DNA of 47,518 nt from contig CAITVK010000112.1 in NCBI GenBank assembly GCA_903895845.1, positions 1-47,518 of the forward strand, given 5' to 3'. The notes beneath the pieces were generated by a model that had not been told where the DNA came from, searched no databases, and worked only from the letters and a program-made list of their open reading frames with translations. The stretch's first letter is position 1, and the number at the start of each line of letters is the position of its first letter. Source of the DNA: an uncultured Chitinophagaceae bacterium (GTDB taxonomy: Bacteria > Bacteroidota > Bacteroidia > Chitinophagales > Chitinophagaceae). Made by a program: the position numbers and the translations under genes. Positions 1 to 12,000 of the stretch are shown here, piece by piece.

Positions 1-3000
1 CTACATTCTTTTCGCCCACAGTGTTCCAGTTGATGGTCGCTATCTTGTTGCTCAAGGCCGCACTGGCAACAATGCTGTTCACAGGCAATGCACTTGGTGC
101 AAACAGGATGGTGAACCTGTTGCTGAAACTTGCGGCATTGCTGGCATCAACCGTGAAGCTGATGGTGGTGCTGCCTGTCCCCAATGCCTTGGTCGTATTC
201 TTGAAGGCATCATACAATAAAGGTTCGAAGCCATTGTTTACATAGTTGCTTGCATCAACACTCAACTGATAAGCAGTTGCAGTTGGGCTGGTTATCTTCA
301 ATGAGATCGCATCACTTGCAGTGGCTGGCAACCTTCCATCTATACTCAGGTTCTTGCCCTTGTCGCTGATGAACAGGTTGTCATTCGCACCGCTGAACTT
401 GATGGCATCCTGTGCACCATACACTTTGTTGCCAAAGCTGGGACTGAAGGCTACCGCAGCACCATCAACTTTATCAAAAGCCTTTGTAGTTGCTGACTGC
501 TTCATCAGGCTGACATATATCTTGCTCAATTGGGCTGTACCGAATACTGATGCCTTGGTAGAACTTATTGCTTTCGCAGTCTCCTGGAACACAACTGTTG
601 GGCTGACACCTGTGGTCTGTACGAACACCGCCTGGCCTGGTTGGATGTAACCTGTATTTACTGGTACAGTACCTGTATTGGAATATGTACCCAAGCCAGA
701 AACAGTCGCAGCACCTGTCAACGCGTTGAAGGCAATGTATTTACCTGTCGCACCGGATGTTGGATCCAGATACCAGTAGCTACCATTGATGCCACTTGAC
801 GCACCATATACGGTCGTGGTACTGCTGTTGCTTCCTGTCCCTGTACCCCATTGAACCGGGGCTACATAAGGATTGGCAACCAGACTGAAGCCATTCAGTG
901 TGGTATTCAAACCAGCTGAGGAACCGCCTGTAGCGGTATTGACTACCCCTGTCCCGCTGTAAGTAACCGTACCTGTGACCAGCTTACCTGTCGCACTCAA
1001 GGTGGTCGCATTGAACATGGACAGACCAGACTGGGTATTGATTACCGGAGTGGTATAGAGATTCGCCGTCCTGTCACCACGGACCAATAACCTGTAGCCT
1101 GTAAAGGCATCCAGGTTGGTCGCATTCGTATTTGGAAGGGCTGTCCAGGTGCCATTCACAAAAGTATAATCCTGTGTATTGTAAGTAGAAGTACCTGATT
1201 CGTCGAAGCCATTGGCATCATTGCTGCCCGCATTGGAAGAACCTGCATAAGCAGTAGGCCCTGTGATGAAGATGCCATAGCCTGGGGTGGTTGCACCATT
1301 CAACTGCCAGTTCTTGAAGATTGTACCCGCACCATAAACCTCAGGGGCCATATCGCGGTATGCACGGAAGCCCTTAGGGATATAACGCTCAACAGTTACA
1401 TTGCCACTGATAGTACCCGTGTTGCCACTGGCACCATAAGGGGCAAGAACACCTGTATTGGCAAGGCTTAAAGATTTTAAGGTAAGGTTGCCATTGGTAG
1501 TCAATGTGCCAGATTGAAGCGTCAACAAACCACTTACGCCAAAACTAGCACTTGCACCAACTGCTGCGCCATAAGTACTGTTGAGCGTAAGATTAATAAC
1601 ACTACCATTACCTGTAATGTTTTGAAGCACGCCAGCAGAGCCAGTCAAAATAGTAGTCCCTGTTCCACCTATAGCGGCATTAGTACCGTTATAAGTAAGT
1701 GCCTTTCCTACATTAAGAATGTTATTGTTCACGATAGAAGCACCACTACTCAATATCAAATCACGCACAGTAGCAGTAGTTGTTGCAGAAATGACAGGTT
1801 GTTTTGTAGTTGCAACAATGGTAGCATCAATTTGTGAATTAGGCACCCCATTATCCCAGTTGTTATAATTATCCCAATCAGTGCTAAGTGTACCAGTCCA
1901 GTTTGTTCCTGATGATTCTACTGCACCTGCATTACCAACAACATAATCATTTACACCTGTAGTCGGAATAGAAAGACCTGTTACAGTGAAGGTGTAGGGT
2001 GTACCAGTAGGATTAACTGTTTGGAAACTATATGAACCCGCACCAGTATAAGCACCAAATTGATTGGTACTCGCAGCAACATAACCACTAGCGCCATTAC
2101 TGCTATTAAATTGGTATTGTATAGTTGCAGTAGTAGCAACCGTACCTAACACAGACCATTGCAGATCTACAACCTTAGTTGCATCAATTACAGGGCTTAC
2201 AAAACCATTTCCAGTTATACCCAATACACCAACAGTTAGTGTTGTGGTTGCAGCAGGGGTAATGGTAAGCGGTGTGTATGAAGTAGCACTATTAGCAATT
2301 GGATATAAGGTCGCTGTACTTGCAGGAGCAGAAGCAGTTACAGTACCGGTAGTTATCTCTATGTAATTGGTACTGCTACCACCAGAAATACTACCTGCTG
2401 TAATGTTATTAGCATCCAGAATAAGCTTACCAGAAATAATTGCTAAGGCACCATTTGCTGTGATAGAATGGTCAGTTGTTACCTTACCGCCACTATATGT
2501 ATTATTGATAGTTAATTTGTTAAACACTATATTAGCACCATTAATACTTTGCGTAGCATTTGTAGAAGTACTTCCATTTAAAGTAACATCCACAGCACTA
2601 GTAGTACTTGCTCCTGCCATATTGAATATACCAGTAGTTGTAGTGGTAATGCTACCTCCAATATTAAAGACGTGGTTTACAGTATTGGTAATATTACTTG
2701 TACTGATAGCACCACCTGTTGCTACAGATACACCATTTGTAACATTCAAAGTAACTGGAGTTGCTACATTAGGGAAATTAAGGATACCAGCTGCACTAAT
2801 TGCATCTGTATTCAAAGTTCCTGTATACGCTAGTGTATAGGTACCACCTGTAACAGTGAGTGTACCCACTTTACCTGTGGTTCCTATCAGCTCTTTATCT
2901 GAGCTACAAGTTGCCCCAATATTTACATTTACCCTGTGGTTTGAGGAAGTACCAAACGCAGGAGCAGCGGTTAGTAGTGCTGTTGCACTATTCCGTGTAA

Positions 3001-6000
3001 TAGAACCTCCATCCAAAATGGTAATATTATTGGTGCTATTATTTATGGTGCCAGCAGCAATTGTAAGGTTATTAACTGTTAAAGCCTCTGGAAGGTTGAA
3101 GGTACTACCAGATGAATTAAATTGTAAGTTTTGTACAACAGCTCCCACTTTGAAGAAGCTTGCAGATGCACTTAATACAGTACTACTATTAGTAGAAATA
3201 ATAACCGTACTTCCAGAAGAACTTGCATCTATCACCCCGGCATTGGCAGTGGCACTTAATGAAGAACTACCACCAGTTACAATGGAAAATGTTTTTCCAT
3301 TTACATTCAAAACCTCACTATTCAAACTACTTAACCCTAACCTAACAGTTGAAACAGAACTACCCAAGTTTAAAGTCCCCTTTGTTACGCTAAAATTAAA
3401 GAACGTAGTATTTGTAGGTATAGGATCAAAATATGGAGTAATTGAAGATGCAGTGTTAAAATACAAAGTAGGATTCGAGCTAAGACTAGCCTGACTTGTA
3501 AAATAATCATTTGCATCCATTGTAAGAGAGAAAGAATTTCCAGATCCAACTGTAAAAATAGAAGCAGAACTATTATAGTAAGCTAAGTTAATTGTAGCCG
3601 GGGTTGTTGAATTACCTCCAGTAATGCTCAATGAATTATTCACTGTACAAGATTGGCCGAAAGTAACATTACTACTTACAACAGACAAAGTATTAAGAGT
3701 AAGACTGTAAGACGGTTGTGTGAATGTTAAAGTGGTGCTAGCTGCAGTACCCGAAGCAGTTGCATTGTTTGTAAGAGTTATTAACGAAGTACTTGTTCCA
3801 GACCCTGTAAAGTAATCAAAAGGCAACGTTCCTGCACCAGAACCAGACGCATCTACTACAAGCGTTGCAGCAGGCAATGTAGTTGTTGGAATTGTAACAG
3901 CCTTTGATCCTGAAGTTAGTGTACAACCAGTTAAAGTTGCAACAACAGGCCCAGTAAAACGAACATTACTGTTAGTTAAAGTAATACCCGCGATTGAAAC
4001 TGCAGAAGCTGGTAGTGCCACATTAAAGGAAGTAGATGAGGCGTTGAAGAAGTTTGCAATATCATTAGCTGCTGGTACAGTTCCAGTTCCCCAGTTAGAA
4101 GTCGTTGACCAGGTTGGATAACCATTTGTTCCTCCTATCCAGTTAATACTACAATTAATATTTGTAACATTTCCTCCATTCACCGTATTGCTAGCTGTAG
4201 CAGCAGTTGCATTAGTATTTGTAATGTAAGATATAGAACACAAACTAATTGAGTTCGCAGGACTTGCACTCGGATTAATATTGATGCTTGCAGACGAGGA
4301 GGCGGTCGATTTAATAGTTAATAAATTACCAAATACACCTGCCAATGTCAGTGTATTTGCAATTGTTTGTGTTGTTCCCGCTGTAAATTGCAAGGTCGCA
4401 CCCGCAACCTGATCAGTTAAATTATAGAAAGTAGTGGTACCACTGATTGTTTGGTTAGTACCGGTAAATGCAACTGTACCATTATTGCCCGAGAATGAAC
4501 CTGTATTTGCCCAGTTACCCAAAACATCAATTGTTGAGCTTGGTGCTGTAAGACTACCAGTAATAGTGACATTATTGAAGTTAGTAGCTGCACTTTGTGT
4601 CATTACAGTAGTACCATTGAAGGTTACAGTACCGGCTTCTGCATTTAATGTACCACCATTAACAAAATCCCCCCCAATAGTAAGTCCATAGTTGTTACTA
4701 CTTACATCAAAAGTACCACCACTAGTAGTGGTTAATGTACCTGTAACAGTAATTGCACCAGCTGCTGTTTGCGAACCACTTGTATTACTCAAAGTCAAGT
4801 TTTTGTAAGTAGTAGCATATACAGATTGTCCACCATTGCTTGCAGTGTACTTTACGATACCAGAAGTTGCAGTAAATGTTCCTGAATTTGTGATAGTACC
4901 CCCAATGTTTAAAACACCACTCGTTCCAAGAGTAAGACTCTTTCCTGAATTAATAATAATGCTGCTAGGTGAGTTAACAACGGTTCCATTTACAGTAACA
5001 ACATTGTTTATAGTTACAGTCGTACTACCTGAAGGAACTGTTCCGCCTAACCATGTGGAACCAGTATTCCAATCCGAAGAAACTGTAGAGACATATCCTA
5101 GGATTGTGAAAGGTGTATTATCTGTGTTACTACCATCTGTTGCAACTATATTGCCTGAGGAGGATGCATTGCTTGGCACTATTGCAGTTAATGAAGTAGG
5201 AGAATTAAAGGTGACCGATACCGGAATATTATTTATTGTGACAGAAGTACCACTAGTAAAAGCTGATCCGTGAATGGTAATCGTTTGACCAATGTATCCA
5301 GTTCCATTTGACTGCCCCGTAATTCCTGTGGCAGGTACAATGGCACCCAAAGAAAATACATTAGCGACTCCTACTGCAAAAAGTTGTGCCCCACCAGATA
5401 TAGTACTGCTACTAGTAACAGTACCTGAAGAACCCGCACCGGCTAAACTTGTATAATTTCCTCCACCAGCACTTTGTGCCACCACGCTGCTATTGGCAAC
5501 AGAAGAACTTGTTAGAGAAATTTTTGCACTTGTAAGTGTTCCAGTACTGCTAAAAGACCAATATTCGTCACTTACGCTTGTAAGCGTTCCATCCACATTA
5601 CCAGTGCTACCAGTATTAAATGCTTGCATGGTTGCTGTTACAGCACCACTTGTACTCGGATTTACCAAGGCACTAGGCATGTAGGTATTGGTACCATTAT
5701 TCGCATTACCCAATGGATAATTGTAGGTGGCTGTACCAGACGCTAGCGAGAGTGTTAATGGTCCATCCACATAAGCAATCGGCGTACTGGTACCATCACT
5801 ACCACCACTAACTGCACTGTTAGAAGTACTGGTAACCTTTAACAAGTAAGACGGATTGGAAAGAATACCACTACTCAAGTTAAGGTTATTGCTCACAGTA
5901 ACATTGCTACCAAGTGTAACACCACTACTGTTGTTGATGGTAAGACCATAGAAGGTTTCAGTACCACCGCTGGCTTTTGTTATAGTAACACCAGAAGCAG

Positions 6001-9000
6001 TTCCACCAAAAGTAACGGTATTAGTACCAGGTGTAAAAGTGCCTGCATCACTCCAGCTACCGTTTACCTGCAAGGTACCACCCAAAGAAAGTGTACCTCC
6101 GGTTATACTCAAGTCGCCAATAACGGTTCTAGCTGAGGAAGGTGTTGTAATCGTACCTGAAGTAACAGTCACATATTGTGGTACACCTACACCAACTGTA
6201 GTACCACTACCCCATTCTGCACCTACAGTATTAGAACCAGCATACTTTAAATACGAAGTTGCAGTGTAAGTAGGCGCAACCGAAACACTACCACCTGCAT
6301 TCAACTGTAAAATTCCATTACCTAAACCTGTAAATGTAAGACCACCCGTATTGGCAAATGCCGCTACCAAAACAAGTGTTGCACCATTATTATTAATAGT
6401 TGTAAGCCCTGTATTTGTAAAAGGAGCAGAAATAGTATTGGTTGAAAAACCAGTTATGTTAAGAGCGTAACCAGTAGTAAAGCTTGCACTTCCAGTATAA
6501 TTTACATTGAAACTTCCAGCCACATTGATGATACCTCCTAGCGTAATGATAGGCGAGCCTGACCTTGCACCACCAATGGTAAGATTGTTGTAACTCATTG
6601 CAACTACCGTTTGCGTACTTGTCCCGTTATAATTAACAGTACTACCAGTTGTTAATAAGGCACCTGTTGAATAGCCTGCACTATTAGTAAATACGCCAGC
6701 AATGCCAATTGAGTTTACGGGGTCTAAAGTCACACTAGTTGTAAGTCTTGTGCCAGAGATTGTAAGGTTAGTATAATTCGCTCCTGTTACTGTTTGAGGC
6801 GTGGCTACATTTCCACCACCAGAAGGTACAACATAATTGAAGGTTCCTCCAATTACACCTGTAACATTTCCTGGTGTAAATTTATTACCAACAGAGATGT
6901 TACCTGTATTTGAAGCACCAATCGTAGGGGCCACTGTGCCTGCAGTAGTAAAGCCTATGTTATAGAAATTTAAACCCGTAGGTATTGTCTGACTTGCCCC
7001 GCCTGTAAAATTGAATGTAGTTTTATTAGTAGTAGGTACGGTTGAACCATTCCAGCTTAAAGTACCATTAATAGTAAATATGCCATCGCCATAACCACTG
7101 CCAAAATCTATATTTCTATTTTGAACGTAACCATTATCTAGATTTAAGTTATTGTAAGTACCAGGATTTACTTGCTCATAGGTACCATTATTTCTGTTAT
7201 AAATCACCGTTCCTGACCAAGTCTGGTTTCTTGGGAAAACAGTACCATCTGTTGTGATAATAGTTCCTAATCCTGTATTAGTGAATGTACCCAATGCATA
7301 CAACCCAAAACTACCCATAGTTAAAGTACTGCTGTTTGCAATAGACAAACTAGCGTTGTTTAAGAACCCTAATGCAGCTCCTGCAGTTAAATTACCACCT
7401 GTAAGTATTAATGTGCCAGGTATAGTCCTGGCAGTTGATGGAGAGGTAACTGTTCCACTAGCATTAATAGTTATATTTTGAGGAATACCATATCCTTGAG
7501 CACCATAAACAGTACCCGTAACAGCACCACCAATTCCCATATTGGTGAAGGTTACGCCACCACTTGTTACAGTCGCTCCAACTGTTGTAGGCCATGTTGG
7601 TGTTCCAGAAGCCGCACTTGTACCAGCAGTAGTAACAGAAAATACATAACTACTTACATTAGTGCCAATAATTTGTTGACCAAGAGAATAGGCATAGTTA
7701 TTTGCAAAAGCGGCTATGGAAACGGCTGGAAGTGTCATATAACCGGAACCTGGGTTAGTGATAGTTATACTTCCCACACCCAAATAAGCAGTAGCAGTGG
7801 CTGCAGTACCTGCATTAGTAAAGGTTACACCTCCACTAGTAACAGTACCACTGGCTGGCCATACTGGCGTACCACTAGCCGCACTTGTACCAGCAGTTGT
7901 AACGGTATAAACATATCCAGAGGCTGTAATTTGAGTGCCTAAAGAATAAAGCGTATTGTTTGCAAAACCAGTACCTATTGTAATCGTTGGTGCAGACGTG
8001 TAGCCTGTACCTTGATTTGTTATCTCGATACCAGAGACAGTACCTGGTGACGCAGAAAGCACTACCGCAGAAGTAGCACCACTACCACCGCCGCCTGAAA
8101 CGGTAACAACTGGAGGATAAGTATAACCACTTCCTCCACTTGTTAACTGAATGCCACCTACCACATTTACGTTGGCAGTACCTGTTGCTTGCGGCCCAGA
8201 ATAGGTATAGGTTGCGGTTCCACCAGATACAGTGCCAGAACTTGGAGCAGTAGGTGCTGTTCCTACAGACCCACTATTTGTAGCCGTATATAAATTACCA
8301 TTACTGTAATATTGAGTACCTGAAGATACAGTGCCAGTAGCAGGCCATTGCGTACCAAATATTACGGTAGGGGTACCTGTAAAGCCATATCCTGTACTAC
8401 CAGTCGTTGCAATGGTTGCACTTGGGGTAGTAGAACCAGTGCTTGTACTTGTAATTAGTACGCTACCTACAGAATTTCCTTGTATCCACTCATTACCACT
8501 GCCACTTGTTCCAATTGTGTAAGGAGCATAAGTATAATTTAACGTAGACGAAGAACCATAAGTAGGCACTTGTGACAAGGAAGAGGTGGCACCATTAAAA
8601 GTCAAATTGCCATTAATAGTAGGACTACTAGGCAATGTAACTGCCCCACCAATTGTAAGAATATTAAATGAAGGAATTGCTCCAGTAACCGTTGCCGTAC
8701 CAGCAAAAGCTACGGTTCCATTAGTACCACTTGTATTATTGAAAGTGCCAAAAGCAAACGAAGAAATACCACTACCAAATGTTAACGTACCACCAGCAGT
8801 CTGATCAATAGTACCACTATTGGAGAAGGAACCACTAACTGTTAAAGTACCAGATGCACCAAAAGTAAGAGATTTGCCAGTGGAGACAGTTAAACCACCA
8901 GTTGTAATGGAAGCTGCACCATTTAAGGTAATGGCATTGTTAATAGTAACAGGAGCATTTGCTACAGACGGTATAGCACCACCCAACCATACTACAGGTG

Positions 9001-12000
9001 AGTTATCATTCCAATCACCAGCTGCATTGGTAATATATCCATTCAGAGTAAGCGCACTACTCAATGGTGTTGTTCCATCGGTAGCTACAATGTTACCACT
9101 TAAGGCAACGGTGGATGGTACAGTTACTACTATCTGACTATAAGTTTGTGAAGCAAAAGAAGTAATACTCGGTGATCCATTTATTGTTAAAGAAGTAATT
9201 GTATTTAATCCGCTACCAGCAATAGCAACTTGTTGCCCATAGTAAGCATTGGCTGTAGCACCATTTTGAAAGGAGTAGGGGCTAACAGGAGTAATACCAG
9301 TAATACAATAGCTACAACTTGCAACAGCCAGTGATAAGTAATAAGCAGAACCAGCAGGTAAACTAGAAGCACTTGGTACAACAGGATAAGCTATGGTACC
9401 AGCACCCAAAGAAGAGAATGGACCTGCCTGTGCAGAAGAATAGGCCACCGCATTATATCCTGCACCGGAAGCTGCGGCACTAGAAAGAGAAATTGTATTT
9501 GCACTTACCGTACCTGTAGAGGGGGTTAAGGTCCAATACTCGGTTGTACTTAAAGCACTTAAGCCAGAAACACTACCACCAGCACCAGAATTATTAGGTG
9601 TTATAGTTACTGTATTAGCAGCAGAGGCATTTGGCGTATTTAAGGTTACCCCATAATAAAAATCCCCACTAGCATAAATCCCAACTGGGAATAGATAGTT
9701 ACCAGTATTACTTCCAGTAGCCAATCCCCTGCTAAACGCACCATTAATGTATGAAGTGGTACTACCTCCAGAAATTGCACCAGCAGCAGTATTACTAACT
9801 GTTAATGAATTCGTGGAAGTATTTACCCTGCCTGCAGTAAGCGTTAAAGTACCTGTTACGGTTATATTCTGACTAAGTGAAACACCTGCTGTTGCGCCAG
9901 TGCTACTATTATTGATGGTTAAATTATTGATGCTACCACTACTAGTATAGGTATTGGCATTAATGGTTTGCAAAGCACTACCATTATACAGAACAGTAGC
10001 GCTACCTGTTGCATTGATGTTGCCACCACTACCGTTTGAGGTAACACTTCCTTTAATAGTAAGTGTATTTGCACCAACTGTAAGAGTTGAAGTACCTGTA
10101 TTAAAGTATAACAATGTTCCAACCGTTACAGAACCAGTCATACTCACTGCAGTACCTCCAGTAATGATACTAAGATTGGTAAAGGTACCACTAGGCAAAC
10201 TTTGGGCAGCAGCACCATAAAATGTAACAGTACCAGTTCCACCCCATATTAATCCTGAAGGTATGGGTGTGGAACTAGTACTTGTTGGTACAGCAGTTTT
10301 TAAAGTCCCAACAATAGATACACTTGTCGGCGACCCACCAAGTACATAAGCACTAGTCATATCTAGGGTGTTACCAATATAAGTACTTGTTAAGGCACCA
10401 TTTACATTGATATTTCCAGAAGCCGTCAGCGTAGTTGTTGCACCAGCACCCCCAAAATTTAAGTTTGTATAGGTACCCCCAACTACTGTTTGCACGGCAC
10501 TTGTTGTATTGGCATTGTAGTTAACCGTACCAGACCATCCACCGGATGTTTGTGGTAGTGGGGTGGCACTTGTACCTGTTACACATTGTGTTTGTACGGT
10601 ACCCAATCCAGAGCTAGTGATAGTGTTGGAAGTATTTCCACTTAAAACAAAAGTGACAGCATTAAAGATATCGCCACTGTTTGTTACATTTAGGGCATCT
10701 ATTGCAACATTTCCCGCCAAAGAATACGTAGCTGGAGTAATTGTACCTGCACTATTTACACCATTAATAGTAAGTGTTCCTATTTTACCACTACCAGTAC
10801 CCAACAATTCATTGGCAGCAGTACAGGTTGCAGTAATGGTAACGTTTACCCTGTCTGAAGAAGCAGCCCCATAAACTAATGAAGAAGATGCCACAGTTGC
10901 AATAGTACCAGCAGCACGTGATACAGTACTACCATTAGCCATTGTGATTGTATTTGTAGTACTATTTGTTAATACCCCAGCAGTAAGAATAAGTTTATTG
11001 CCGCTTAATATTTTAATAGGAGCATTTAAGGTAACGCCTCCCCCAGCCCCTGTGCAATTAACCGTAAGGTTTAGCAATGTTCCTGCAGCTACAGTGGGCA
11101 ATTCTGAACCAGTAGTTATTGCGCTTGTAAGTGCGGTTAGGTAAGCGATGCTTATATTACCGCCATAAGTAGGGGAATACGTAATTGTACCGGTTGCAGT
11201 AGTAGCATTTCTTTGTATTGTATATGTTCCGCCCGATGCAATGGTAATAGTATTAGAAGGACTAAAGGTGAGTGTTGCAGTGTTAGAATTTGCCAATTTC
11301 AAATTATTCGTAACTGAAATAGCGGGATTAGTTAAAGTAAAAGTTGTTGCTGTTGCTGCACCTAAGCTATCAGTTAAATTATAAACCGAATTATTCGCAA
11401 AGAAGTTGGTGCTAGCTGTATTGCCGTATGTTCCTGTACCATAGAAAGTAACTCCTGCACCTGTTGCGCTTGCATCAACTCCATGTCCGGTAGTATTACT
11501 AGTAGTAGTTATAGTTGAATTACCAACCAACATTGTTGAGTATTGCCCCAGTTTAAGTATTCCCCCAGCAAGAGTTAGCGTGTTGGAAAGAAAAGAAATA
11601 TTGGCACTTGTTGCTGTAACTAAAGTACCTGCCGTTAAAGTAGAGCTACTATTAAAAGATGTTGTTGTATTAAATGTAACATATCCATTTGTTAAGGTTA
11701 GTGCTGCAAACTTATACAGCGTTGCATCAAAATTAAATGTGCCTATAGGTGAACCAGAAGTCGCATTTGAAGAATTAAAAACGATAGATCCTGTGTTGGT
11801 TCCTCCAGCCTTAATCAAATTGGTTGTAGCAGCTGTGTAAGTTGCAGCACCTCCAGAACCTAGTGTTAAAGCAGTAGAAGACCCATTGTTTAACGTAAGT
11901 GTTCCTGTAGAATTAGTAGCATCGAATGATAAATTGGTGGTTACTGCAACATTGCAATAAAATGTAGTATTAGTGTTTCCTGTTTTTAAATTTAATTTAT

